From: Shewanella sp. HN-41
Lineage (GTDB): Bacteria > Pseudomonadota > Gammaproteobacteria > Enterobacterales > Shewanellaceae
NCBI RefSeq assembly: GCF_000217915.1
Contig: NZ_AFOZ01000017.1
Span: 124,001 to 188,000 of the forward strand
Direction of reading: 5' to 3'
DNA length: 64,000 bases
A program made the translations under genes and the position numbers. Of the stretch, positions 46,329 through 55,910 are shown in pieces. Within the stretch, counting starts at the first letter, position 1, and the number at the start of each line of letters is the position of its first letter. The notes below the pieces were generated by a model. That model was not told the DNA's origin, made no database searches, and was given only the letters and a program-made list of their open reading frames with translations.

Positions 46329-49010
46329 CTACACAATCGATTTGCGCGAGCGAAAATGATTTAAGGGATCTTGGCAATAACTCGCCTTAACCTGTTGCAA
46401 CATCTGGTAATTCTGCCCAAAGTAGCGTGCGGTAGGGATGGTATTATCTTTAAAGTTGATAAAGGCGCCTGAGCTGTTGGCAATCGTGGCATCGCGGCAG
46501 GTGTCTATCCAGTCGAGTGCTTTATTCACGCGGGGATAAACGGAGTTAACCTGCATTAAGGCTTGCTCTTGGAGTTCGCTGTTCCACCATGCCTGATATT
46601 GGATGATGTAGGCCTGTTCCTTATAGGGAAAGGCACTCTGGCTTTTTTGCACTTCACCGAGAGTGCGGTAAAAATCGCCGCTAATCGCGCTCAGGGTGAC
46701 ATAGGTAAATAAACCTAATTGCCTATTGCCATCAATTAGTTGTGATGAGGTTAGACTGTCGATAAGCGAGATGTGCCCCTGTTTTAGTCCCTGTGTATGG
46801 GCCAAACGTGATGTCACCCTATGGGGGGCGGGGCGCAGCAAGTCCTGTGAATGTTGGCGCTGATTTTTGTAGAGCTGTATGTCTGTATCATTAATCAGTT
46901 CGGTCATTCTATGGTTTAAGGCGGGTTGTAAATCCTGAATGGCTTCGCGGTTCCAGCTTTCCATCAATTCATCGCCATAGGATTGGGTTAAGCCGCCCAT
47001 AGATGCTATTTGCACTCTATTGGGTTTTAAGCCGACGGCGCTAAATTGAGTCTTGATAAAGTGCGCAAGGCTCGCAGGATTTCCCTCCCAATAGCCGTAC
47101 ATAATGCAGTTATGTTTGGCCTCTTGGGGATCCTGCTCGCCAGTGCTTAACGATGGTTTTACCTCTGGCAACCCGGCGGGTTTGGCTTGAATTTTAAGGT
47201 TCGTCCCCAGTAAACAGGGCAGATTATCCGCCAGAATAACCTGTTCCCAACGCTCCAATAAGCTTAAGGTTGGGGTGTTTGCTTGCAGCTGTTGATTGTC
47301 CTTAAGATGCGGATTCCACTCCAACTCAAATTTCAGCAGGCTTGGGGGCAGGGCAAAGGTGCGAATAAAAAAACGGGTGACAATACCGTAGCTTAAGCCG
47401 CCTCCGCCCTTGAGCGCCCAGAGGAGTTCGGGCTTATTGGCCGCAGAAACCACTTGGGTCTCGCCTATGCCTAACACGATTTCCGCCTGTACTAAACTCT
47501 CGCAGCACATACCGTATTTGCGACACCAAGGCCCCCAACCGCCGCCCATAATAAAACCTGCTAGGGCGTGGGAGGCGCTCGTGCTGTGGGGCAACATCAA
47601 GCCCTTTTGCGCCAGATAGCTGGTTAAGGTCTGCATAGTACAACCCGGTTCGACGGCGACTATGCCACTGATAGGGTCGAGTTCGATGCCGTTCATTAAC
47701 TCCAGATCGATCACTACGCTATTGGTCTCGCCGCTTTCCCCTTCGTGATCATGGCCGCTGGAACGCACGCTGATGGCCAAGTGATAATCGACGGCGGTCT
47801 TGTAGACCAGTTTGACCTCTTGGCTGCTGCGGCATTTGATAATGGCGAGGGGCTTTTTTTGCAAGCGGCGATTAAACAGTTGGCAGGCGTTTTCATAGGC
47901 CAGCATCTGTTGTCCTGTGCTTACCCAAAAATCCTGCTCGGCGTAATACTGGCCATCGGTAATGATATATTTGCTGGCAATATGGCTGCGCACTTCGTTA
48001 ATAAAGCGCATAAAATGCTTGGCTTGGCGGGTGACCACATTTTCACTGATGCGGATCTCGGCGGTTAATCGGCTCGAGGTCGATTGACTGATAAAACAGT
48101 CAAATTCTAGCTCATTGCTCAGTTGTAAATTGATATGTGAGCGATTGGGCGTCAGTGATTTTAATATGTCAAAACTTAACTCAATATCGGCTCTGTCCTC
48201 GGCTCGATAGTTTGCTTTATAAATAAAATGTGGCCAGTTGTCGCTGCTGGATTCAATCATATAGGCGCAGCGTTCATGGGCGGGAATAATATTGGATAGC
48301 TGCTTGTTAAAGTTATTGGTGTTTAAACTCTGTTTGCTAAATTCATACTCGGTATCATTAAAAATAATCAACATCACTTCTTGTCTTGTCGAATGGTATG
48401 AAGTTAAGCTTGTATTAGTCTTTGATTGTTTTTTGGGATAGATATTCAGATTGCAATCTATAAGTTTTGATTGATTATGAGGGTTAAGATAGCAATCTAA
48501 AATTTCACTCTCACTGAGGCATTGTTCAATCAAGCTAATATTTAACAGCTCGCCATTAAATGCCACAAAGTTATCCATCAGCGGTTTTAATTTAGTCTCT
48601 TCTGTTAATGGTGTTGGCTGTTGCTGGAGATGGATTTCATTACCATCGATAAAGCATTTTATCTCATGATATTGATAGGTGATGGATAATAAATGCCAAT
48701 AATCATCATTAATGCCGCCTAGGGTAGAAATAGTGTCAATATGCAATAACTGACTATTCACTCGGGTTTCAATATGACCAAGGGCATTAATTGTGACCCT
48801 AAAACCTGTATTATTCGTCTCACAACAATATTGAAATACCAAGCCTCCCTCTTGGGTCTTTACCCAAGCTTGGAAGGTGAAAACATCGAGCGCTGCCGTA
48901 TTTAACGCAAAGGTATCAGCCACTCTCGTTTGAGTGGTTTGAGCCTGAGTGTCTGCTAAGGCTCTGATAGGCTTATCCGAATGGGGATTAACGCTTTTCG
49001 ATGTTTTCAT
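46329..49010 (-). CDS. LamG-like domain fused to an FAD-linked oxidase (BBE type)
   Basis: 893 residues. N-terminal concanavalin/LamG-like domain (~25-180; LDVFTFQAWVKTQEGGLVFQYCC, DDYWHLLSITYQYHEIKCFIDG), a linker domain (~200-370), then an FAD_binding_4 domain (~385-560; LAISVRSSGHDHEGES with the His expected to bind FAD covalently, FIMGGGWGPWCRKYG) and a C-terminal BBE segment (NQAYI/FINFKDN type: SSGAFINFKDNTIPTARYFGQNYQMLQQVK). Likely oxidises a sugar or alcohol, with the LamG part binding a glycan. No signal peptide. The 5' third is more AT-rich than the oxidase part, hinting at domain fusion by recombination. Confidence 0.82.
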   Translation of the reverse strand: MKTSKSVNPHSDKPIRALADTQAQTTQTRVADTFALNTAALDVFTFQAWVKTQEGGLVFQYCCETNNTGFRVTINALGHIETRVNSQLLHIDTISTLGGINDDYWHLLSITYQYHEIKCFIDGNEIHLQQQPTPLTEETKLKPLMDNFVAFNGELLNISLIEQCLSESEILDCYLNPHNQSKLIDCNLNIYPKKQSKTNTSLTSYHSTRQEVMLIIFNDTEYEFSKQSLNTNNFNKQLSNIIPAHERCAYMIESSSDNWPHFIYKANYRAEDRADIELSFDILKSLTPNRSHINLQLSNELEFDCFISQSTSSRLTAEIRISENVVTRQAKHFMRFINEVRSHIASKYIITDGQYYAEQDFWVSTGQQMLAYENACQLFNRRLQKKPLAIIKCRSSQEVKLVYKTAVDYHLAISVRSSGHDHEGESGETNSVVIDLELMNGIELDPISGIVAVEPGCTMQTLTSYLAQKGLMLPHSTSASHALAGFIMGGGWGPWCRKYGMCCESLVQAEIVLGIGETQVVSAANKPELLWALKGGGGLSYGIVTRFFIRTFALPPSLLKFELEWNPHLKDNQQLQANTPTLSLLERWEQVILADNLPCLLGTNLKIQAKPAGLPEVKPSLSTGEQDPQEAKHNCIMYGYWEGNPASLAHFIKTQFSAVGLKPNRVQIASMGGLTQSYGDELMESWNREAIQDLQPALNHRMTELINDTDIQLYKNQRQHSQDLLRPAPHRVTSRLAHTQGLKQGHISLIDSLTSSQLIDGNRQLGLFTYVTLSAISGDFYRTLGEVQKSQSAFPYKEQAYIIQYQAWWNSELQEQALMQVNSVYPRVNKALDWIDTCRDATIANSSGAFINFKDNTIPTARYFGQNYQMLQQVKASYCQDPLNHFRSRKSIV

Positions 49011-49080
49011 GGCGATATCCTTGTTCTATTTATACTGCTCAATAGGCGCTAGCTGCTTAACTGACGGCCGCTCAAAAGGC

Positions 49081-50100
49081 TTAGAGCGAGGTGTTTATCC
49101 GGTCACGACCATCGGCCTTGGCGCGGTAAAGCGCAGTATCGGCGGCGCACACCATGGCGAGTGAAGTACGGAACTGGCCATTAACTTCACTGGCAATCCC
49201 TTGGCTGGCACTTACCGAGACATAATCCCTGAGTCCTTGGTCAGCAAAACGAATGTCATTAATCCCTTGCTGGATTTTTTGCGCTATGGTCAGCGCCATT
49301 TTGGCATTGTGATTAGGCAGGATCAGCGCAAACTCTTCGCCGCCGTAACGGGCCGCAAGACCGATTTCGATAGGCACAATATTGGCGATCACTTTGGCAA
49401 TTTTTCTAAGGCATTCATCACCTTGGATATGACCAAACTGGTCATTAAACACCTTAAAATAATCCACATCGATAATGACTACGCTGATAGGGCGCAGTTT
49501 GGCGGTGCATTCTTCCCAGTGCTGTTGCAGCATTTCATCAAAATAGCGACGGTTCGCCAGTTGGGTGAGGGAGTCGGTGGCGGCCAACTTACGCAGCTTT
49601 AGGTTTTCCGCCTTATGGTGAGTTAAATCGTGCATCACCATCACAAATACGGGTTCATGGCTGGGAATATAAGAGATAGATAACTCAATATCTTTTGCCT
49701 TGCCGGACGCGCAGATCAGCGTGGTTTCCTGCGCAGGGTGCTGCACGGGGTGACCACAATTAGTGCCTAATTGCACATTGTGGCTCAGCAGGCTGTCATA
49801 GCGCGCTTGATGATGTTCGGTCAAAAAATTGCGCCAGTCTTGGCCCTTTAAACTCGCCTGCGGGCAATCGAGTAGCTCGGCACTGCGCTGATTGCACGAA
49901 CGGATAAAACCGTTGGCATTCACTAGGATCACTGGCTCGGTTAAATGTTGAATAAAGAGTTCAATGGTCTCGAGAGAGGAGTGCTCGAAAAAGTTCAGCG
50001 GTAGCTCGGCAGCCTTTACATGCTGAGTTGCGGGCAATGCAGCATCATCGACAATGGATAAGGCGGGTTGTTGGCGAGCCAGTTTCGGTGAGTTTGTCAT
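49081..50100 (-). CDS. PAS-GGDEF diguanylate cyclase
   Basis: 339 residues. A PAS domain (~45-160; [25 protein letters not shown]) leads into a GGDEF domain (~170-335) with an active GGEEF motif ([13 protein letters not shown]) and the metal Asp region [14 protein letters not shown]. No RxxD inhibitory site is visible five residues before GGEEF. It makes c-di-GMP. No transmembrane segment, so it is cytoplasmic. It is transcribed toward the LamG-oxidase gene 70 bases away, a possible operon. Confidence 0.92.
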   Translation of the reverse strand: MTNSPKLARQQPALSIVDDAALPATQHVKAAELPLNFFEHSSLETIELFIQHLTEPVILVNANGFIRSCNQRSAELLDCPQASLKGQDWRNFLTEHHQARYDSLLSHNVQLGTNCGHPVQHPAQETTLICASGKAKDIELSISYIPSHEPVFVMVMHDLTHHKAENLKLRKLAATDSLTQLANRRYFDEMLQQHWEECTAKLRPISVVIIDVDYFKVFNDQFGHIQGDECLRKIAKVIANIVPIEIGLAARYGGEEFALILPNHNAKMALTIAQKIQQGINDIRFADQGLRDYVSVSASQGIASEVNGQFRTSLAMVCAADTALYRAKADGRDRINTSL

Positions 50101-50366
50101 TGTTATCTTTCTCCGTGAACTTTAATCATCTGCGCTAGGCGCTTTTCTGAGGATGACTTTATTCCGGTGGAAGAAAAGATACCTTCTGCTTACCTTCTGG
50201 TTTAACTTTATGATTTTAAATGCTTTAAATTTTACCTTCTGAGTTGGGAATTATGCTTTGAAGTGAGATAGCTGGGCGGTAGTTTGCTTTTTCCTATAGC
50301 AAATTGGACAAAAAGCATTTAATCCTAAGAACTAAGACGGAGCAGAATGCGCGTTGTCGGTCTAAT

Positions 50367-51419
50367 TTAGCTCAACGCGAGCCCGTCAATACGGCTTGGA
50401 TGTAGCGCTTGGCTATGGGATTTTCCTCGGCACCATTTGCCACCTTGTTGGAGTTTGAAAGCACACATGGCATCCCATCGACCACTTATGCCACTGTACT
50501 GGCGGCGAAACTCCTTGGCTGAAAGCAACCATGCATCGGATGCAATCCCTAACTCATTAAGCAGTTTTGGCCGCTGATTATCGATAAACCCTTTTTTATC
50601 ATGACGAATCGCGCGGCCAGTCCAATCGATGAGCTCGAGATAATCGGCAAAATGGAAGGGAATACCCGTTTGCTGATTAAGATGTGTTGCACCATCAAAT
50701 TTTGCGAGGGATTTGTCTGATATTGGCTGAGTGTTATCTACAGGGGGTTGGGTTATCAGTGGTGTGAGGCTGTTACGGGAAAGTGCATTCAGACGTTCTT
50801 GAATTGATGTAAAATCAGAGGATTGCAAAGAATCGGCAATGCCCGCTCGAATAGGATTTAAATCGACATACATCATACAAGCTAGTAATGCTTGCTCATC
50901 TAACAGCGCTTGGGATTTAAAACGACCTTCCCAAAAGGCACCTTTGCATTCATCTTCTCGATTCGCTTTACGGGCAATTTCTTCATTTAAACAACGCATA
51001 AACCAAGAAATACTGCTTAATCGCTCGTGCCACTCGGTAATTAAGGCATCGAGCAGCAGTCGCTCACCCTCGATTAAGGCATCACCATTGATATATTTAG
51101 TGGCAACGGCATGGCCTTTAGTGATCTGACACCAGCGGCTGATAATGTCTTTTGGAGTTAAGGATTTCGCCTTATCAAGATCAATTTTGAGGACGAGATG
51201 ATAGTGGTTGTTCATCACCGCATAGGCGCAAATATCAATACAAAAAATAGCGGATAACGCTTTGATTTTATCTACAATCCAGCCTCGTCTATGTTCATAA
51301 CTGCGGCCTGTGAGTTTATCTTCACCACATAAAAAAGCCCTTCTGACACAGCGATTAATCACATGGTAGAAGGGTGTAGTATTAGCATCGATAAGCATTC
51401 TTCTGGCCGAGGTCATCAT
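50367..51419 (-). CDS. REP-associated tyrosine transposase-like protein (Y1, IS200-like)
   Basis: 350 residues. N-terminal Y1 HUH nuclease domain: FYHVINRCVRRAFLCG, metal-binding NHYHLVL, and the region KGAFWEGRFKSQALLDEQALLACMMYVDLNPIRA where the catalytic Tyr would sit. Related single-strand nucleases mobilise REP hairpins. Its first codons lie inside the first of two 109-bp tandem repeats. Not broken. The C-terminal third (~220-350) is an extension beyond the nuclease. Confidence 0.82.
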   Translation of the reverse strand: MMTSARRMLIDANTTPFYHVINRCVRRAFLCGEDKLTGRSYEHRRGWIVDKIKALSAIFCIDICAYAVMNNHYHLVLKIDLDKAKSLTPKDIISRWCQITKGHAVATKYINGDALIEGERLLLDALITEWHERLSSISWFMRCLNEEIARKANREDECKGAFWEGRFKSQALLDEQALLACMMYVDLNPIRAGIADSLQSSDFTSIQERLNALSRNSLTPLITQPPVDNTQPISDKSLAKFDGATHLNQQTGIPFHFADYLELIDWTGRAIRHDKKGFIDNQRPKLLNELGIASDAWLLSAKEFRRQYSGISGRWDAMCAFKLQQGGKWCRGKSHSQALHPSRIDGLALS

Positions 51420-51656
51420 ACACTCCAGATAGGCAAACCCGAGATAAGGTAAAGCCTAGTCGAGATAGTGCGAAAGGCCAAAAAGATATGGCTGTCCCTG
51501 CTTTTCTTCTTCTGGCCGAGGTCATCATACACTCCAGATAGGCAAAACCGAGATAAGGTAAAGCCTAGTCGAGATAGTGCGAAAGGTCAAAAAGATATGG
51601 CTGTCCCTGCTTTTTCCGAAAGGTCAAAAAGATATGGCTGTCCCTGCTTTTTCTGC
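51401..51656. repeat. Tandem repeats at the 5' end of the transposase
   Basis: A 109-bp unit occurs at 51401-51509 and again at 51510-51618 with few differences. Its last 37 bp (starting GCGAAAGG, core GATATGGCTGTCCCTGC) is repeated a third time at about 51616-51652, followed by degenerate GCTGTCCCTGCTTTT copies. The first copy overlaps the transposase start codon. Confidence 0.85.
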
Positions 51657-51819
51657 TTTCTGCTTTCAGCTGTCCCTGCTTTTGCTGCTTTTTAATTTGC
51701 AAAGAAGAATTGGTTAAAAGTGGGGAAGAATTGACACTCAGGCGTTTGGCGGTGGCAAGTAGAGGGGGGTCTGGAAGGGGGAGAAAAGGGGACTGCTAAG
51801 CAGTCCCTTTCAATGGAGA
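51420..51819. other. Repeat-bearing intergenic region
   Basis: Apart from the tandem repeats and the terminator at its right end, nothing is supported. A short plus-strand frame through the repeats is not considered a gene. Confidence 0.5.
51784..51810 (-). terminator. Terminator of the DP-EP gene
   Basis: GGGACTGC and GCAGTCCC around TAA, with T4 on the minus strand. Confidence 0.8.
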
Positions 51820-52197
51820 TTAGTTTTCAGGACGGTTAACCACTTCTGGATCAGGACTCAATAACATTAGTGTGTTTGTCGTGTTTGTTAATACAAACTG
51901 AAACTTTGTTGTACCCGCTGTGTGGTCCAAATCTACAAGTTGTACCAACTGTCCATCACTACTAATTGTTACGGCGTCAATAATTTCATCAAAAGGAGTG
52001 ATGAAACCAACGCCAGCAAATTTTAATCCTTTTCCAGTATTATCCACTAATTGATAAGTGATAGTGCTTGCCTCTGTAATTGTTACATCACCTTGGCACG
52101 GCTCACCAGTCGTGTCGACATAGCTAAAAACGGGTTCATTATTATCTAAGTTAACAATCACCTTGATAAAGTGAGCGTGACCTTGTACATTTTGCAT
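51820..52197 (-). CDS. DP-EP family protein (SO1698-like putative aspartic peptidase)
   Basis: 125 residues ending [12 protein letters not shown], which carries the Asp-Pro...Pro-Glu tail that names the DP-EP family. I recall that S. oneidensis SO1698 of this family has been described as a small self-cleaving aspartic peptidase with a beta-rich fold; the present protein has a similar size and beta-rich pattern ([40 protein letters not shown]). No signal peptide. AGGAG before the ATG. It lies 21 bases downstream of the nSTAND regulator gene on the same strand, with a terminator after it, so the two probably form an operon. Confidence 0.8.
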   Translation of the reverse strand: MQNVQGHAHFIKVIVNLDNNEPVFSYVDTTGEPCQGDVTITEASTITYQLVDNTGKGLKFAGVGFITPFDEIIDAVTISSDGQLVQLVDLDHTAGTTKFQFVLTNTTNTLMLLSPDPEVVNRPEN

Positions 52198-52218
52198 TTC
52201 TTACTCCTTTTTTATTGA

Positions 52219-55200
52219 TTAAAATTCAAGATTATTAATTTTTGATTTAGTAAGAATCTCAATTAATTCTATTCCAGTATTTTTATCGTTTAAGCATTTC
52301 AATGATTTTATATATGGAATTGTAATTCCTGGACTTTTGTTTTTACTTACAAAAGGTGCTAGTAAGGACTTTATATCTTTACACACTTCAATGTAATTAT
52401 CGTTTTCATTTAAATTTTTTAATGAGGATGCTTCTATTAATAAGCTTTCTGAAAATGGTATAATATTGTCTTGAGAGTTGGTGCTATCTTCTTGTAAGGA
52501 TATGAAAATAGCCTTTGATTTTTTAGAGAAGTCTAGGCTGTCTTTGTAATTTTTTATTTTATCCATGTGCTTTGCAAGAGCTAGATAGTATTTTGCCAAT
52601 AATTCTTTATCCTTTTTTGAAGCTGTTTTATTGATTTTTATTTGTTCAATTAAGCGTTCGAATTTAAGCTTTTCATCTTGATTGAAATCACCATATCCAA
52701 GGCTTATTAGATTTAAGTATGAATAATTTTTCTGCATTTTAATTATTCTATTTTCGGAGTCTTTGTCTGATGCTTTTTTTATAGTTAAAAAACTAAGTTT
52801 AGCCTTTTCAACTGCTAATTCAGTATCATTTTTATAATTAATCAAAGTTGATGATAGCTGATAGCTACTTGAAAGCCTTTCAAGAAGATAGGGTTGTTGC
52901 TCTAATTTTTCATTCGAAAGTTCAGTTTGTATTTTTTCATGAATATTAATTGCAGAAGTAACTTCACCTAATGAGGTTAAGGAACTGGCTAACCAAGATC
53001 GTGCATTTACTACATCAGATAAAAGTTGAGTATTACTAGGATCTGTTTCTAGAGCACTAAGTTTTAATGTCAGAGACTCCTGAAATCCATTCTTTGCTTC
53101 AACGAATTGTTGTCGTTGCATAGAAAGCGAACCTAGGGAGTTATATGCATATGATAGTTCCATCAATGCATCCTTATCATCGGGTGCTAAGGAATACATC
53201 TTTTGACTGTATTGCAAATACAGTTCAAAAAAGGGTTCGACCGATTCCCACTTTCTATCATCGTATTCAATTTGTCCCAACCAAAAGGCATTGGCGCCTA
53301 AGGTTTTTAGCAGGGCTAAGTTGTCTGGCTGCAATTCGAGCAGCGGCAGCATTTTTTCCTGCGCGGCGAGTAGGGCGCTGCGGGCTTCATCGATTTTATT
53401 GCGTGAATAGGCGACTTCGCCCATGGCCTCTAAGGTTTGCCCATGCTGGAAGCGGGCATCGAAGCTTAAGTACTTCTCATCGTCTTGGCTGGAGAAATCC
53501 GTGAAATATTCCAATGCCTTATTGCTGATCCCGTCGAGTAAGTCCATCCGGCCGATGCCGCGCATCTTGTCTGCGAAGTCACCCACCATAAACCCGAGCA
53601 GATCTTCGGCGGCGAGGCGTTTTTGCTGGGCAAGCTTCTCGGCTTCTATACTGCGAACGCTCATAATGACCGAGGTTAAGGTGAGTACGCACAGCAGGGC
53701 GACGGTGATGCGCCTCGTCCAGCGCAGCATAGTGGCGCGTTTGCTGGAGGCGGCAATAAAGTCGGTTTCTCGCTCGTCTAAGTCAAATAGGGGGTTTTGC
53801 CTAAGGCTTTGGGCCTCTTTTAAGGGTTTACCTTCGGCCAGCAAATAGGCGCTGTGTTTCGCTTCGCTGAGCCAGCGCTGGGATAAATGCTGTAGTCGGC
53901 TCTTAATGCTAAGGCTGTCGCTATGTTCGCTGATCCACGCCGTCGCCCTTGGCCAGCGGCGCAGCAGGGCTTCGTGGGCGATGCTAAAACAGGGTTCACC
54001 ATTTTGCAGATGGGACACAAATAAGCGGCTATCGACCATGGCTTGCACTAGGGCGGTTTCGGCCGTGCTTTGCAACTGTGACCAGCGGGCGGTGCGGCTG
54101 GTGATGGATTTTTCATCCTCACGCAGGGTGACTAACAGGGACAAAATCCGCGGCAGACTGGCTTTTTCGGCCTCGGTTAAATGGGAGATGGCCTGCTCGG
54201 CATTTTTACCGATAGCGCCTTCGATGCCGCCCAAGGTGCGATACACAGAGACTAATAGTTTGTCATCGTCACTGCGTTGTAAGTACAGCGCCTGCAAGGT
54301 GTATTGCAACATAGGCAGCGCATCTGGGTTGCTGGCGGCATCGCTACAGAGCATTTCATCGAGCGGCATGGCGGTGTCGCTATCGATTTCCCAGGTTAAA
54401 TTGGCGGCAACGGCTGGCAGGCGGATCATTTGCAACAGCTCGGTGCGAGTGGGCGGCGCTAAGTCGAAATGGGCGCCGCGCGCTTTGCCCGCCATCAGGC
54501 TGGGATAATTGACCAACAGCGGATAAAAGTCGTTGCGACAGGCACTTAAAATTAACACCGCATGGGAAGTGGCAAGGCACTCTAAGTAGCTCGATAAAGG
54601 CGCTGCGCTCGGCGTCGCTAAACAGCGGCGATGATAATAATACTTCTAATCGGTCGATAAATAAGGCGAAGCGTGGTGTAGCAAAGGCATGATTTTTAAG
54701 GCTTTGTTTACATGTGTCGACAATGCTCTGTGGATCTTGCTCAAGCTTGGCGGCAAGCGAGTCTGCGCTCATTCCCTCAAATACTGGGGTGTTGTTTAGC
54801 TCCCAGTCGAGCATGGCACTGGCCAGTACGGTGAGCAGTTGTCCCTTACTGACATCGGCAAAATCGAGGCTGCTGTAGGCCACAACCCCAACGCCATTAA
54901 AGCCATTGGCGGCCATGAGGTTAGGCAATACACCGGCATTAATTAAGGAGGATTTACCGCTGCCACTCGGGCCCAAAATTAAGCAGAAGGCGCGGCCAAA
55001 CTGGATTTGTTGGCTAATGCGATTCAGCAGCGTGCTAATTTGCTCGCTGCGGCCGAAGAATACGTCGGCATAGTTGGCGCTGTAGGCTTGCAGGCCCGGA
55101 AACGGCGAGCCACCTTGCCAAGTTTGTGGCGTGGCGCTGGCCTCATGGCCGACGGGAAAGCGAACCTCGGCTAAGGTGCGATAGCCACGTTTGCGAATGG

Positions 55201-55471
55201 TCTCAATGTAACGGGATTCGGTGGCGCTATCGCCTAAGGCGCGACGTAACTGGTTGATAATCTTGTGCAGTGGATTGTCGCCCGTGTCGACTCCCGGCCA
55301 GCAATGGCTAACAATTTCGTCGCTGCTGACCACTTCACCCGCGTTTTGGCAGAGAAACAACAATACATCCATCGCCTTAGGTTCAAGTTGTTTGACTTGT
55401 TTACCAAGGAGTAGGCTGTTGGCACTGGGATTGACTTGCCATTCACCCAAAAAAAATGTGCTGTCACTCAT
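52219..55471 (-). pseudogene. Winged-helix / nSTAND ATPase / TM / TPR signalling protein, frameshifted
   Basis: Two frames (55471-54380 and 54558-52219) form one protein of about 1084 residues. In order: a CadC/OmpR-type winged helix (~1-100; LEPKAMDVLLFLCQNAGEVVSSDEIV), an nSTAND1 ATPase (~125-420; PFPGLQAYSANYADVFFGR, Walker A GPSGSGKSS), one TM segment (~595-615; ITVALLCVLTLTSVIMSV), and TPR-like repeats to the end. The shift maps to 54570-54586: a one-base insertion near CTTAGAGTGCC separates IELL from LATSHAVLILSACRND. The 3' kilobase (TPR end) is far more AT-rich than the rest. Architecture suggests a membrane-bound sensor that regulates transcription. Probably a sequence error rather than a dead gene. 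Confidence 0.82.
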
Positions 55472-55910
55472 AGGATTTCCATTGCTTAAGCATCGACTAA
55501 GGCGGGGGAATCGCGGTGCCGTTAGCCATTGTTATTTTTATAGTTAGCGCGTTTTGTAGATTGAGTGTCATCAATTTGCATGACGTCAAAACATTGACAT
55601 TATGCCTAGACACTTTGTTATTTAAAAGGAATAACCTTCGGTAATCAATGTAAATTTTATATCGTTATTGTGACTATATTGCGTCCTCTGGCACCTGCTT
55701 TATCACTCATTTGTGATCTCATGCGGCATTTTGGAAACCTTTGTTAGCCATTTATCTGGTGCTTTTCTGTCTGGCTTTAACTGAGGCTGATTGCATCAAG
55801 CTAAAAAAAAAGAGTGCCCGGGTGGGCACTCAAAACGGTTGGTAAGGGAGAAGTGAAATGAAAAGTGAAAAGATGGTGCGCTTGCTAAATTAGCGGCTAA
55901 GCACTAGTAG
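55472..55910. other. Intergenic region between the nSTAND gene and the DUF4785-like gene
   Basis: No ORF. It holds the promoter side of the nSTAND gene and the terminator of the lipoprotein gene. Confidence 0.5.
55803..55831 (-). terminator. Terminator of the lipoprotein operon
   Basis: GAGTGCCC-GGGT-GGGCACTC with a T8-9 run on the minus strand. Confidence 0.85.

Noticed and set aside
51401..51656. CRISPR array
   Set aside because: Only two to three long direct repeats, with no regular unique spacers, and no cas genes.
53906..54508. 200-residue plus-strand frame opposite the nSTAND gene
   Set aside because: Antisense shadow of a conserved ATPase region; no ribosome site or family features.
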